From: Amycolatopsis palatopharyngis
Lineage (GTDB): Bacteria; Actinomycetota; Actinomycetes; Mycobacteriales; Pseudonocardiaceae
Length of the DNA stretch: 64,000 nt
NCBI RefSeq assembly: GCF_003385185.1
Contig: NZ_PQHZ01000002.1
Span: 124,001 to 188,000, forward strand
Direction: 5' to 3'
How positions within the stretch are numbered: the stretch's first letter is position 1; each line of letters starts with the position of its first letter. The notes under the pieces are model-generated. The model ran no database searches. It was not told the DNA's origin and was given only the letters and a program-made list of their open reading frames with translations. The position numbers and the translations under genes were made by a program. Shown one piece after another: positions 18,264 through 27,433 of this stretch.

Positions 18264-19496
18264 CTATCCGGGCTGCCTGCGGGCGAATTCGGGCGCGTGC
18301 TCGGGGCGGAACCCGACGCCGATGAGATAGGCCGGGATGAACGAGGCCTTGGGGACAACGCGCATCAGGGCGATGACCGGCTTCGGCGGTCCCGCCTTCC
18401 GGCCATTGACCACCGGTGCCACCACGGCCCTGTGCAGCAGCCGTTGCAGGCCTTGGACAAGGATCGTCGGCAGCAGCCGCCTCCGCCGGACCTTCGCCAA
18501 CTGCGCGGTGTCCACTCTGCCGCCGCGCAGGGCCGTGGCGAGCAGGGTCGCGGTCGCGACGGCGTCCTGAACCGCCAGATTGATTCCCACGCCGCCGATC
18601 GGTGACATCGCGTGTGCGGCGTCACCGATGCACAGCAGCCCGTCGACGTGCCAGTGGTTCAGCCGGTTCAACCGGATGTCGAGGTGTTTGACCTCGTCCA
18701 TCGACTCGAGCTGGTCCACCCGGTCGGCCAGTGCCGGGATCAGTTCGGTCAGCCCCTGCCGGAATCGCTCGATGCCTTCGGCCCGGAACCGGGCGTCGAC
18801 GCCCTTGCGGGCGATGTAGGCGATCTGGAAGAAGCCTTCACGGGGGATGACGATGGCGAAGCTGCCCCGTCGCATTCGCGGAGTCAGCGCGGAAGCCTGC
18901 TCCTGTGGTTTCCGGGGCAGCCGGAACCACCACGCGTCGATGGGCACGGAGAACTCTTTCGGGCGAAGATCTGCCGCACTTCTGGCCATCGAGGTACGTC
19001 CGTCGCAGGCCACTGTGAGATCCGCCCGCAACTCGCCTTCACCGCCGTCCGCGGTGCGATAGCGCACTCCGGCGACCTTGCCCGCTTCCCGGATCAGGCC
19101 GGTCGCCTCGGTCCGCATGCGCAGGGTGAAGGCCGGTTCCGCGCTGCCCGCTTCGGCGAGCAGATTGAGCAGATCCCACTGGGGCACCATCGCGATGTAC
19201 GGGTGGCGGACCTTGAGCCTGCGGAGGTCACCGACGACGACGCGGCGGGTGTCGTCGATCGGGAAGGCCACCTCTTCGAGTCTGCTTTGCGGCAGTGCGG
19301 CGAACTTCTCGCCGAGGCCGAGCTCGTCCAGCAGATCCAGCGTGGTCGGGTGCACCGTGTCGCCCCGGAAGTCCCGGAGAAAGTCCCCGTGCTTCTCCAG
19401 CACCGTGACCTCGATCCCGGCCCTGGCGAGCAACAGGCCGAGCACCATTCCAGCGGGACCGCCACCGATGACGGCACAGGTCGTCCGGTCGGACAT
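18264..19496 (-). CDS. FAD-dependent monooxygenase (UbiH/PHBH type)
   Basis: 410 residues. An N-terminal dinucleotide-binding motif VIGGGPAGMVLGLLLARAG is followed by the GDTVHP segment, and the second FAD motif is CIGDAAHAMSPIGGVGINLA. This places it among class A flavoprotein aromatic hydroxylases; the substrate cannot be predicted. ATG at 19496 has AAGGGG upstream; an in-frame GTG nine bases earlier lacks one. It is divergent from gltX, with a GTTGAA-N4-TTCAAC repeat between them, and converges on the FAH gene. A link with aromatic-ring degradation through the FAH protein is possible but unproven. Confidence 0.87.
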   Translation of the reverse strand: MSDRTTCAVIGGGPAGMVLGLLLARAGIEVTVLEKHGDFLRDFRGDTVHPTTLDLLDELGLGEKFAALPQSRLEEVAFPIDDTRRVVVGDLRRLKVRHPYIAMVPQWDLLNLLAEAGSAEPAFTLRMRTEATGLIREAGKVAGVRYRTADGGEGELRADLTVACDGRTSMARSAADLRPKEFSVPIDAWWFRLPRKPQEQASALTPRMRRGSFAIVIPREGFFQIAYIARKGVDARFRAEGIERFRQGLTELIPALADRVDQLESMDEVKHLDIRLNRLNHWHVDGLLCIGDAAHAMSPIGGVGINLAVQDAVATATLLATALRGGRVDTAQLAKVRRRRLLPTILVQGLQRLLHRAVVAPVVNGRKAGPPKPVIALMRVVPKASFIPAYLIGVGFRPEHAPEFARRQPG

Positions 19497-19521
19497 CGCT
19501 ACCACCCCTTTTTCAGCGCGT

Positions 19522-19537
19522 GTTGAATAACTTCAAC
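19522..19537. promoter_or_regulatory. Inverted repeat upstream of the FAD monooxygenase
   Basis: GTTGAA-N4-TTCAAC, a 6-bp dyad with a 4-bp spacer, 25 bp from the monooxygenase start and about 80 bp from gltX. It looks like a repressor operator, but no regulator gene lies beside it. Confidence 0.4.
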
Positions 19538-19617
19538 TGTGGCCCGCCGGAGTTCCGACGTCAAGGGGAGGCGCTCGCGTTTCGAGCTTGCGGGCGGCCC
19601 GATACGCTGATCGGGCT

Positions 19618-21108
19618 ATGACTGAGATGCCTTCGCCAGTGCGCGCCCGCTTCTGTCCCTCGCCGACCGGAACCCCGCATGTCGGGTTGATCCGAACGGC
19701 GTTGTTCAACTGGGCCTTCGCCCGGCATCACGGCGGAAGCCTGGTGTTCCGGATCGAGGACACCGACGCCGCGCGGGATTCGGAGGAGTCCTACGAGGCG
19801 CTGCTCGACGCGCTGCGCTGGCTCGGCCTCGACTGGGACGAGGGTCCCGAGATCGGTGGCGACTTCGGCCCGTACCGACAGAGCCTGCGGGGCGACATCT
19901 ACGCCGACGTGGCTCGCCGGTTGCTGGAGGCAGGCGAGCTGTACGAGGCGTTCTCCACGAACGATGAGGTGGAGGCGCGGCGCAAGGCGGCGGGGCAGGA
20001 CCCGAAGCTCGGCTACGACAACTTCGACCGCGAACTGACCGAGCAGCAGCGGGAGGAGTTCCGCGCGCAGGGCCGTTCTCCGGTGCTGCGGTTGCGGATG
20101 CCCGGCGAGGACCTCGCCTGGACCGACCTGGTGCGTGGTGAGATCAGTTTCCCGGCAGGAACCATTCCCGATCCCGTTCTGGTGCGTGGCAACGGCGATC
20201 CGCTGTACACACTGACCAATCCCGTCGACGACGCGATGATGCGCATCACCCACGTGCTGCGCGGCGAGGACCTCCTGCCCTCCACTCCACGCCAGATCGC
20301 GTTGTACCAGGCGTTGCGGCGCATCGGCGTCGCGGAGTTCGTGCCCGAGTTCGGCCACCTGCCGTACGTGATGGGCGAGGGCAACAAGAAGTTGTCCAAA
20401 CGCGACCCCTCCTCGAATCTTTTCAACTACCGCGACCGGGGCTTCATCCCGGAGGGGCTGCTCAACTATCTGGCGCTGCTCGGCTGGTCGATCGCCGACG
20501 ACCGGGACGTGTTCGGTGTCGACGAACTCGTGGCCGCTTTCGAGATCACCAAGGTGAGCGCCAATCCTGCGCGGTTCGACGTCAAAAAGGCCGAGGCGAT
20601 CAACGGTACGCATGTCCGCGCACTGGACAACGCGGACTTCGCGAGCCGGGTGGTGCCCTACCTCACAGCCGCGGGAGTGCTGCCGGAGACGCCGGGGGAG
20701 GAGCAGCTCGCCGCGCTGCGGGAGATCGCGCCACTGGTGCAGGAGCGGGTGACCGTGCTCTCCGACGCCACCGACATGCTGCGCTTTCTCTTTATCGATG
20801 AGGAAAGCTTCGCCCCGGAGGAGGCGTCCGCGACGAAGGCGCTGGGGCCGGACTCCGAGCCCGTGCTGCGGTCCGCGCTCGAGTCGTTGGAGGCACTGGA
20901 TTCCTGGGAGACCGGCGCCATCGAGCAGGCGCTCAAGGACGCGCTGGTCGAAGGCCTCGGGCTGAAGCCCCGCAAGGCGTTCGCCCCTGTTCGGGTGGCC
21001 GTCACGGGGCGTACGGTGTCGCCACCGTTGTACGAATCGATGGAGCTGCTCGGCCGGGACAAATCGCTCGGACGGCTGCGTCGCGCCCTCCCGTCCAACG
21101 CAGGGTAG
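19618..21108 (+). CDS. gltX: Glutamyl-tRNA synthetase
   Basis: 496 residues, normal length for bacterial GluRS. Charges tRNA-Glu (and, in non-discriminating actinobacterial forms, tRNA-Gln) with glutamate. The class I signature near the N-terminus is [11 protein letters not shown] (HIGH variant) and the second is KKLSKRD (KMSKS variant), about residue 255. The anticodon-binding domain follows. Start ATG at 19618 gives [18 protein letters not shown]. Its tRNA-Glu and tRNA-Gln genes follow about 1 kb downstream on the same strand, as in M. tuberculosis. If GluRS is non-discriminating, Gln-tRNA is made by the GatCAB route, which is not in this window. Confidence 0.96.
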   Translation: MTEMPSPVRARFCPSPTGTPHVGLIRTALFNWAFARHHGGSLVFRIEDTDAARDSEESYEALLDALRWLGLDWDEGPEIGGDFGPYRQSLRGDIYADVARRLLEAGELYEAFSTNDEVEARRKAAGQDPKLGYDNFDRELTEQQREEFRAQGRSPVLRLRMPGEDLAWTDLVRGEISFPAGTIPDPVLVRGNGDPLYTLTNPVDDAMMRITHVLRGEDLLPSTPRQIALYQALRRIGVAEFVPEFGHLPYVMGEGNKKLSKRDPSSNLFNYRDRGFIPEGLLNYLALLGWSIADDRDVFGVDELVAAFEITKVSANPARFDVKKAEAINGTHVRALDNADFASRVVPYLTAAGVLPETPGEEQLAALREIAPLVQERVTVLSDATDMLRFLFIDEESFAPEEASATKALGPDSEPVLRSALESLEALDSWETGAIEQALKDALVEGLGLKPRKAFAPVRVAVTGRTVSPPLYESMELLGRDKSLGRLRRALPSNAG

Positions 21109-21188
21109 AAGACATACACCGGAACAGAGCAGCACTAATCACCTCGATAGTCGAATCGGTACGGCCGAAAGTGGCCTAGCCTCGCTGA

Positions 21189-21974
21189 GTGGATTTTGCG
21201 TTCGCTACCCCGACGGCATCGCAGGCAACGGCCGAACGGGCCGCCCCTCCTGGGCCCTGGTCCCCTCCGGCGCTCCGGCTGGTCTGTCTCGACATCGACG
21301 ACACCCTGATCGACTTCACCTCGGCAGGCAGCCGTGCGCTGGCCGAGCTGATCGGCAGGGCCGACATGTGGTCGCTCTGGGAGCGGATCACCGACGAGCA
21401 TGTGGCCAAGGTCGTCGCAGGCGACCTCGCATACGCCGATATGCACCTCACTCGCAGCCGGTGCTTTCTCGCCGAACTCGGCGCGGAGATGGACACCGGT
21501 GACGTCGTCGGTTTCGAGGCCAGGCGACGGGAGTTGCTGCGCCGCTCGTGGCGGCTGTTCGACGATGTGTTGCCCTGTCTCGACTGGCTGAACGCGGCCG
21601 GCGTGCAGCTCGCCGCGGTGACCAACGCCTCTGGCGGGCACCAGCGGGCGAAGCTGGCGGACCTCGGACTGGCGCGGTTCTTTGATCACGTGGCGATCGC
21701 AGGCGAAATGGGAACCGCGAAACCCGATCCAGTGATGTTTCACACTGTTTGCCTGACAATGGGTTGTGACCCGTCCGAGGCGGCGCATGTGGGGGACAAA
21801 CTCGACACCGATGCGATCGGGGCCCGGGACGCCGGTCTCGGCGGTGTCTGGCTGAACCGGCGCGCGGTAACCGAGGACGTGCCAACGGGGGTGCACGAGA
21901 TCGACAGCCTCGCCGAGCTTCCCGAGCTGCTGATCTGCGAGTTCGCCAGCGTGGGAGTGCCGATACAGCGATGA
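21189..21974 (+). CDS. HAD-superfamily hydrolase
   Basis: 261 residues. HAD motif I is CLDIDDTLIDF (nucleophile Asp and general-acid Asp), motif II TNAS, motif III Lys in TAKPDPVMF, and motif IV HVGDKLDTDAIGARDAG. An insertion between motifs I and II gives the C1 cap of subfamily IA. It resembles phosphoglycolate phosphatase and YjjG-like nucleotidases; the substrate is unknown. GTG at 21189 is taken as start. The first about 28 residues are Pro/Ala-rich and not part of the fold, so a later start is possible. It lies 80 bp after gltX on the same strand. Confidence 0.88.
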   Translation: MDFAFATPTASQATAERAAPPGPWSPPALRLVCLDIDDTLIDFTSAGSRALAELIGRADMWSLWERITDEHVAKVVAGDLAYADMHLTRSRCFLAELGAEMDTGDVVGFEARRRELLRRSWRLFDDVLPCLDWLNAAGVQLAAVTNASGGHQRAKLADLGLARFFDHVAIAGEMGTAKPDPVMFHTVCLTMGCDPSEAAHVGDKLDTDAIGARDAGLGGVWLNRRAVTEDVPTGVHEIDSLAELPELLICEFASVGVPIQR

Positions 21975-22003
21975 TCAAGGGGCGTGTGCCGGGGCCGCCT
22001 GCG

Positions 22004-22019
22004 ACCCCGAATTCGGGGT
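22004..22019. repeat. 16-bp perfect palindrome upstream of tRNA-Gln
   Basis: ACCCCGAATTCGGGGT, 60 bp before tRNA-Gln and 30 bp after the HAD gene. It may be a weak terminator stem (no T-run) or a binding site. Confidence 0.4.
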
Positions 22020-22078
22020 GGTCTAGTATTTCTTCCCGGCGGTGTTCGACAGGAGTTCTCCCGGAGAGCGCCGAGTAT

Positions 22079-22150
22079 TGGGGTATGGTGTAATCGGCAG
22101 CACGACTGATTCTGGTTCAGTTAGTCTAGGTTCGAGTCCTGGTACCCCAG
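22079..22150 (+). tRNA. tRNA-Gln (anticodon CTG)
   Basis: 72 nt. Acceptor stem TGGGGTA pairs with TACCCCA, anticodon stem ACTGA/TCAGT encloses TTCTGGT with anticodon CTG, and the T-loop is GGTTCGAGTCC. CCA is not encoded. It reads CAG codons. 50 bp upstream of tRNA-Glu and probably cotranscribed with it. Confidence 0.95.
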
Positions 22151-22200
22151 CTGCAGAGGGAAAATTTCAGTCTGGTAAGTTCTCTCTCGCAACAAGGCAA

Positions 22201-22273
22201 GCCCCCGTCGTCTAGCGGCCTAGGACGCCGGCCTCTCACGCCGGTAGCGTGGGTTCGAATCCCATCGGGGGTA
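22201..22273 (+). tRNA. tRNA-Glu (anticodon CTC)
   Basis: 73 nt. Acceptor GCCCCCG pairs with CGGGGGT, discriminator A, anticodon CTC in loop CCTCTCA, T-loop GGTTCGAATCC. CCA is not encoded. A strong terminator begins 11 nt downstream. Confidence 0.95.
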
Positions 22274-22283
22274 CGCGAAGAAG

Positions 22284-22327
22284 AACACCGGAGGCCCATC
22301 CGTTCCGGCGGATGGGCCTCCGGTGTT
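22284..22327. terminator. Strong bidirectional terminator between tRNA-Glu and regulator
   Basis: Stem of about 19 bp (AACACCGGAGGCCCATCCG and complement) with a 6-nt loop. GAAGAA precedes it and TTTTTG follows it. It serves the tRNA operon on the plus strand and the regulator on the minus strand. Confidence 0.87.
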
Positions 22328-22346
22328 TTTGCGTGTCTCGGGGGGC

Positions 22347-23066
22347 TTACAAGCGATCCTGGAGGGCTTCGGCGGCCGCGAGGAGATCGGCGGCCCAGCG
22401 GGAGCCCGGCTTGCGGCCGATCCGCTCGATCGGGCCGGACACCGATACCGCGGCGACAACCGAGCCGGAGGAGTCCCGCACCGGCGCGGAGACACTCGCG
22501 ACGCCCGGCTCGCGCTCGGCGACACTCTGTGCCCAGCCACGCCTGCGTACTTCGAGCAATGTCCGCTCGCCGTAGACGGCGTCGGTCAGGATCGTGCGCT
22601 GTGTGTGCGGGTCGGACCACGCGGCGAGCACTTTGGCCCCTGAGCCTGCCGTCATCGGCAGCCGGGAGCCGATCGGGACGGTGTCCCGGAGTCCGCTTGG
22701 CGGCTCCGCAGTGGACACACAGATGCGCTGTACGCCGTCCCTGCGGTACAGCTGCACGCTTTCGCCGGTGATGTCGCGCAGCTTCGGCAGGATCGAACTC
22801 GCGGCGTCGAGTAATGGGTCGGTCGTGCCGCCCGACAGTTCCGCCAGCGCGCTGCCGGGGCGCCATCTGCCGTCGGCGCCCCGGCGCAGGAGCCGGTGCA
22901 CCTCGAGACCCACGGCGAGACGGTGTGCGGTCGCGCGTGGCAGTCCCGTGCGTGCGCAGAGTTCGGCGAGTCCGCAAGGATCGTCGGCCACCGCTTGGAG
23001 AACGGCCACGGCCTTGTCCAGGACGCCGATACCGCTGTGCTGGTTTGAAGGGCTATGCTGTCCCAC
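22347..23066 (-). CDS. ltbR: IclR-family regulator of leucine biosynthesis (NdgR/LtbR type)
   Basis: 239 residues. An N-terminal winged helix-turn-helix (about 10-75, with [20 protein letters not shown] as recognition region) is followed by an IclR effector domain. The family is known in Streptomyces (NdgR) and Corynebacterium (LtbR) as a regulator of leuCD and other amino-acid genes, and is encoded divergently from leuC there as here. GTG at 23066 lies immediately at the predicted transcription start, so the mRNA may be leaderless. It probably binds the inverted repeat in its own promoter and controls both directions. Confidence 0.86.
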   Translation of the reverse strand: MGQHSPSNQHSGIGVLDKAVAVLQAVADDPCGLAELCARTGLPRATAHRLAVGLEVHRLLRRGADGRWRPGSALAELSGGTTDPLLDAASSILPKLRDITGESVQLYRRDGVQRICVSTAEPPSGLRDTVPIGSRLPMTAGSGAKVLAAWSDPHTQRTILTDAVYGERTLLEVRRRGWAQSVAEREPGVASVSAPVRDSSGSVVAAVSVSGPIERIGRKPGSRWAADLLAAAEALQDRL

Positions 23067-23072
23067 GTAGCG

Positions 23073-23102
23073 ATACTACATTCCCGAACTTTGGGATGTC
23101 CA
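23073..23102 (-). promoter_or_regulatory. Promoter and candidate operator between the regulator and leuC
   Basis: On the minus strand, TGGACA (23102-23097), 18 nt, TAGTAT (23078-23073). The TCCC-N7-GGGA dyad at 23082-23096 sits in the spacer, where a bound regulator would block the promoter. Mirror of the left copy at 6345-6374. Confidence 0.45.
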
Positions 23103-23170
23103 GATCCTGGGACAAATCGAACTCGAGTCGCCAGCCGGCTCGTGCCCGTCGGCTCGACCGAGTTCCTTTG

Positions 23171-23190
23171 CTCCCACAACTTTTTGGGAG
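23171..23190 (+). promoter_or_regulatory. Hairpin adjoining the leuC ribosome binding site
   Basis: CTCCCA (23171-23176) can pair with TGGGAG (23185-23190); the 3' half is the upstream part of the GGGAGGAG ribosome binding site of leuC. It may modulate leuC translation. Mirror at 6257-6276. Confidence 0.35.
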
Positions 23191-23198
23191 GAGCCCTG

Positions 23199-24674
23199 AT
23201 GACCACCACCCAGGGTGCGAAGGCGAAGACGCTCGCGGAGAAGGTGTGGGACTCCCACACGGTGCGCCGCGGTGAGGGTGCGGAGCCGGACCTGCTCTAC
23301 ATCGACCTGCACCTCGTGCACGAGGTCACCAGCCCGCAGGCATTCGACGGTCTCCGCCTCGCGGGCAGGCCCGTGCGCAGGCCGGATCTGACGATCGCCA
23401 CCGAAGACCACAACGTGCCGACGATCGATATCGACCTGCCGATCGCCGATCCCGTTTCGCGTACCCAGGTGGACACACTCCGGCGCAACTGCAAGGAGTT
23501 CGGGGTCCGGCTGCACCCGATGGGCGATGCCGAACAGGGAATCGTGCACGTCATCGGTCCACAGCTCGGCCTGACCCAGCCCGGGATGACCGTGGTTTGC
23601 GGCGACAGCCACACCTCCACGCATGGCGCGTTCGGGGCGATGGCCTTCGGTATCGGCACCTCCGAGGTGGAGCATGTGCTCGCCACGCAGACGCTGCCCC
23701 TGCGTCCCTTCAAGACGATGGCGATCACCGTGGACGGCGAGTTGCGGCCGGGAGTCACGGCGAAGGACATCATCCTGGCGGTGATCGCGAAGATCGGTAC
23801 CGGTGGTGGACAGGGCTACGTTCTGGAGTATCGCGGCAGTGCGATCGAAGCCCTTTCGATGGAAGCCAGGATGACGATCTGCAATATGTCGATCGAGGCG
23901 GGCGCCCGCGCGGGCATGATTGCACCGGACGAGGTCACCTTCGAGTACCTGAAGGGCAAGCCGCACGCCCCGTCCGGAGCCGATTGGGACACCGCTGTGG
24001 CCAACTGGCGTGAGCTGCGAACCGATTCCGGCGCCGAGTTCGACGCGGAGGTTCACCTGGATGCGGCCGAACTCACACCGTTCGTGACCTGGGGTACGAA
24101 CCCCGGCCAGGGCCTTCCGCTGCACGCCAGGATCCCGGACCCCGAGCAGATCGCCGACGAGAGTGAGCGGTTCGCCGCGGAGAAGGCTCTGTCCTACATG
24201 GATCTGCAACCGGGGACCCCGCTGCGGGAGATTTCGGTGGACACGGTCTTCCTCGGTTCCTGCACGAACGGGCGGATCGAGGACCTGCGGTCGGCAGCCG
24301 AGGTACTTCGCGGGCATCAGGTCGCGGAGGGGGTTCGCATGCTCGTGGTCCCTGGTTCGATGCGGGTACGCAAGGCCGCTGAGGCCGAGGGGCTCGACGA
24401 GGTGTTCACCGCGGCAGGCGCCGAATGGCGGCAGGCGGGGTGCTCGATGTGCCTCGGGATGAACCCGGATCAGCTCAAGCCGGGGGAGCGCAGTGCCTCG
24501 ACCTCCAACAGGAACTTCGAGGGCAGGCAGGGCAAGGGCGGGCGTACCCATCTGGTGTCGCCGCTCGTGGCCGCTGCCACGGCCGTTCGCGGCACCCTGT
24601 CCTCGCCTGAGGACCTGTTGCCGCACTCCGCCAGCACGGCAAGCACCGCGGCAGCCGCCGACAGCGCCCGTTGA
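23199..24674 (+). CDS. leuC: 3-isopropylmalate dehydratase large subunit
   Basis: 491 residues. With LeuD it isomerises 2-isopropylmalate to 3-isopropylmalate in leucine synthesis and, in the citramalate route, citramalate to beta-methylmalate. The aconitase-type iron-sulfur ligands are Cys in [13 protein letters not shown] and the CxxC of [22 protein letters not shown] is the substrate-region signature. The ATG at 23199 follows GGGAGGAG; an in-frame extension to 23055 lacks a ribosome site and crosses the regulator promoter. The last about 25 residues (Ser/Ala/Thr-rich) exceed the usual family end. leuD follows after 49 bp. Confidence 0.97.
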   Translation: MTTTQGAKAKTLAEKVWDSHTVRRGEGAEPDLLYIDLHLVHEVTSPQAFDGLRLAGRPVRRPDLTIATEDHNVPTIDIDLPIADPVSRTQVDTLRRNCKEFGVRLHPMGDAEQGIVHVIGPQLGLTQPGMTVVCGDSHTSTHGAFGAMAFGIGTSEVEHVLATQTLPLRPFKTMAITVDGELRPGVTAKDIILAVIAKIGTGGGQGYVLEYRGSAIEALSMEARMTICNMSIEAGARAGMIAPDEVTFEYLKGKPHAPSGADWDTAVANWRELRTDSGAEFDAEVHLDAAELTPFVTWGTNPGQGLPLHARIPDPEQIADESERFAAEKALSYMDLQPGTPLREISVDTVFLGSCTNGRIEDLRSAAEVLRGHQVAEGVRMLVVPGSMRVRKAAEAEGLDEVFTAAGAEWRQAGCSMCLGMNPDQLKPGERSASTSNRNFEGRQGKGGRTHLVSPLVAAATAVRGTLSSPEDLLPHSASTASTAAAADSAR

Positions 24675-24723
24675 CGCACAGGTCGCGACCCTTCACCTCG
24701 TACTGACACAGGAGCCACTCAGC

Positions 24724-25317
24724 ATGGAACCCTTCACCTCCCACACCGGGATCGGAGTGCCGCTGCGCAGGTCCAACGTGGACACTGACCAGATCATCCC
24801 GGCCGTCTACCTCAAGCGGGTCACCCGCACCGGCTTCGAAGACGGGCTGTTCGCGGCCTGGCGGGCCGACGAACACTTCGTGCTCAATTCCGAGCCCTAC
24901 AAGTCCGGCAGCGTGCTGGTCGCCGGTGCCGACTTCGGCACGGGCTCGTCCAGGGAGCACGCCGTCTGGGCGCTGATGAACTACGGCTTCCGCGTGGTCA
25001 TCTCGTCCCGCTTCGCGGACATCTTCCGGGGCAACTCTGGGAAGCAGGGGCTGCTGGCCGCCGAGTGTGAGCAGTCGGACGTCGAACAGCTGTGGAAGAT
25101 CCTGGAGAACGAGCCGGGCACCGAGGTCACCGTGGACCTCACGGAGAAGACGGTACGAGCCAAGGACTTCACCGCACCCTTCACGATCGATGACTACACC
25201 CGCTGGCGCCTGCTGGAGGGACTCGACGACATCGCGCTGACTCTGCGACACGCCGCCGACATCGACAAGTTCGAGTCGGACAGGCCATCGTGGAAGCCGG
25301 TCACCACTCCCGGCTGA
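24724..25317 (+). CDS. leuD: 3-isopropylmalate dehydratase small subunit
   Basis: 197 residues. It forms the swivelling domain of the LeuCD heterodimer. It begins [24 protein letters not shown] and carries [15 protein letters not shown], the Ser-Arg motif of the active site. AGGAG lies about ten bases before the ATG. A longer frame from 24493 overlaps leuC and is rejected. Confidence 0.96.
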   Translation: MEPFTSHTGIGVPLRRSNVDTDQIIPAVYLKRVTRTGFEDGLFAAWRADEHFVLNSEPYKSGSVLVAGADFGTGSSREHAVWALMNYGFRVVISSRFADIFRGNSGKQGLLAAECEQSDVEQLWKILENEPGTEVTVDLTEKTVRAKDFTAPFTIDDYTRWRLLEGLDDIALTLRHAADIDKFESDRPSWKPVTTPG

Positions 25318-25574
25318 CACCGCAGCGAAGGCGGAGACACGGATTCCCTGCTCAGCAAGGGGATCCGGCACCGGCCGAAGGTCGGTGAAACCACGCCGAA
25401 CGGCACCGGAAAAGGGCCTGGAGACCACTCCAGAGGTCCCTCAGAGGGCGGAACATCCCGCTCCGGCAACGAAAACTTCCGCGCGCCGTTTGGAATTTGT
25501 GCTGCATTGGTAATACCGTGTGCGCAAGTCGGCCGACGTGGCCGTGTACAAGTAGTTCTTCTTGGAGGACTGGA

Positions 25575-26291
25575 ATGGCCAACAAGGCCCAGCTGATCGA
25601 AGCGCTCTCCGAGCGTTTGGGCGACAAAAAGGTTGCGTCGGAAGCTGTCGACGGTCTCGTCGACATCATCATCCGGACGGTCAACAAGGGCGAGAAGGTG
25701 AACATCACCGGTTTCGGTGTGTTCGAGAAGCGTGCGCGTGCCGCTCGCACCGCTCGCAACCCGCGTACGGGCGAGACCGTGCGCGTGAAGAAGACCAACG
25801 TTCCGGCTTTCCGGGCCGGTACGACCTTCAAGGACGTTGTCAGCGGCGCGAAGAAGCTGCCGAAGGCAACGGCCGTGAAGCGGGCCACCCCGGCCGCGCG
25901 TAGCACGGGCACGACCGCCTCGCGTAGCACCGGCACCCGCACCGCGGCGACGAGGGCGACCGCCAGCCGCCCCAGCACGACCCGGAGCACCACCTCGCGG
26001 ACCAAGGCCACCACGCCGCGTTCGACGACGACCCGTGCGGCGTCGAGCCGGAGCACCACCGCGAGCCGGACCGCCACCAAGGCGGCGCCGAAGACGGCGG
26101 CCACCAAGTCGACGGCCAAGGCAGCGCCGAAGGCCGCGGCCAAGACGACGAAGGCCGCGTCGACGTCATCGGCGACAAAGAGCTCCGCCGCAAAGAAGCC
26201 GGCCGCCAAGGCCGCGCCGAAGGCGGCCGCGAAGACTTCGGCCAAGTCGGCTCCGAAGAAGACCACCGCCGCAGCCAAGAAAAAGAAGTGA
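25575..26291 (+). CDS. hup: Nucleoid-associated HU protein with long Lys/Ala/Arg tail
   Basis: 238 residues in two parts. Residues 1-90 are a standard HU fold ([41 protein letters not shown]). Residues about 108-238 are a disordered, strongly basic tail: first Arg/Thr/Ser-rich repeats around STGT and TTR, then histone-H1-like [16 protein letters not shown] units ending in KKKK. This two-part form is the actinobacterial HupB/HupS type that compacts DNA. GGAGG lies six bases before the ATG. The AT-richer upstream 100 bp carries the promoter, possibly TTGGAA at 25490-25495. Converges on mutT1. Confidence 0.95.
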   Translation: MANKAQLIEALSERLGDKKVASEAVDGLVDIIIRTVNKGEKVNITGFGVFEKRARAARTARNPRTGETVRVKKTNVPAFRAGTTFKDVVSGAKKLPKATAVKRATPAARSTGTTASRSTGTRTAATRATASRPSTTRSTTSRTKATTPRSTTTRAASSRSTTASRTATKAAPKTAATKSTAKAAPKAAAKTTKAASTSSATKSSAAKKPAAKAAPKAAAKTSAKSAPKKTTAAAKKKK

Positions 26292-26333
26292 CCAGCCTGT
26301 GAGCTGGTGATTTCGTCACTACGGTGGCTTCTC

Positions 26334-26369
26334 GGCAGGGCCCCGCGCACACCCGCGCGGGGCCCTGCC
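26334..26369. terminator. GC-rich hairpin between convergent hup and mutT1
   Basis: 15-bp perfect stem with a 6-nt loop (GGCAGGGCCCCGCGC, loop ACACCC). No T-run follows. Its place between converging genes supports termination. Confidence 0.75.
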
Positions 26370-26458
26370 GCATGTACGTACCTTCGTTGCCCGAGTTCGT
26401 CGTCACCGCCCTGCGGCAGCCGGGTGATCCACAGTGGAAGGCCGGACGGAGTCTCCGG

Positions 26459-27433
26459 TCAGGACCTCGCGGTGGCGGGAGCGGGTAGCGGACTGGGAAA
26501 GTAGGTCGCCGCTACGAGTCGTGGCCCGTCCGCTTCGGTCGGCGGCCGGAACGACAACAACCAGAGCGAGCCCTTCTTCGCCGACACCGTCCCGGATTTG
26601 CCGGAGGCCAGCGCCACACCATCGCGTTCGGCCAGGGCCGTGACGACGGCGGGGATGACCCCTCCCTGACTGGAGATCAGCGGGGTGCCGCCGTCACCGA
26701 CGATGGCGAGCAGTCTGGCGGTGCCCAGGACCGGATCCCGCCAGTAGCCCTCCTCCGCGAGCAGGGACTCGTGTCGTACCTCGGTGCCCAGATCCTCCGC
26801 GACGCCCTGCACGGTCTGCACGCAGCGCAGGCGGGGCGCGGCCAGGACCCGATCGGGGTGGAACGCGCGCACCATGGTCCGGACGGCCTCCGCCTGCCGC
26901 TGACCCGCATCCGAGAGTGGACGAAGATCGTCGTCGCCGGTCCATTCCTCCCGCTTGCCCGCTTTGGCGTGGCGGATCAACAGGACCGTCGTGAGTTGGG
27001 CGGGAAGTGCGCAGAACTCACGTAGTACGGCCACGTCCGCGTGATAGGTCAGCATCGCCTCGGCCTCGCGCACCGGTAGCCAGCGCAGGTCATCGACCTC
27101 GTCATTCGCCGCGAACCCGCCGAATACTGCCCTGGCACTGAAGAAGTCCACGATCTTGTCAGACCGGACGCCACGGTGGTCGACCTCGTAATCGACCTGG
27201 AGCAGGTATCTCCCGAGCACCGCTTCGAACCCGGTCTCCTCCCGAAGTTCACGAACCGCCGCCACCGGTACGGTCTCGCCGGGATCCAGCTTTCCCTTCG
27301 GCAGCGACCAGTCGTCGTAGCGCGGCCGGTGCACGACGGCTACCTCGATGGCGCTGTCCGTGCCTGCTTCCCGGTTTCGCCACAACACAGCGCCCGCGGC
27401 CCTGATCGCCGGAGCACGATCCGCCCGGCTCAT
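26459..27433 (-). CDS. mutT1: Nudix hydrolase fused to histidine phosphatase (MutT1 type)
   Basis: 324 residues. N-terminal Nudix domain (about 10-140) with the box G-x5-E-x7-REL-x-EE-x-G starting at GKLDPGE, then a C-terminal phosphoglycerate-mutase-like domain opening with LLIRHAKAG. The same fusion in mycobacteria (MutT1) hydrolyses 8-oxo-dGTP/8-oxo-GTP and diadenosine polyphosphates. Start ATG overlaps the ppk stop (ATGA). The chain cofC-ppk-mutT1 on the minus strand is probably one transcript. Confidence 0.93.
   Translation of the reverse strand: MSRADRAPAIRAAGAVLWRNREAGTDSAIEVAVVHRPRYDDWSLPKGKLDPGETVPVAAVRELREETGFEAVLGRYLLQVDYEVDHRGVRSDKIVDFFSARAVFGGFAANDEVDDLRWLPVREAEAMLTYHADVAVLREFCALPAQLTTVLLIRHAKAGKREEWTGDDDLRPLSDAGQRQAEAVRTMVRAFHPDRVLAAPRLRCVQTVQGVAEDLGTEVRHESLLAEEGYWRDPVLGTARLLAIVGDGGTPLISSQGGVIPAVVTALAERDGVALASGKSGTVSAKKGSLWLLSFRPPTEADGPRLVAATYFPSPLPAPATARS

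Noticed and set aside
23076-24626. 516-codon frame opposite leuC
   Set aside because: Antisense shadow of leuC; no domain or ribosome site.
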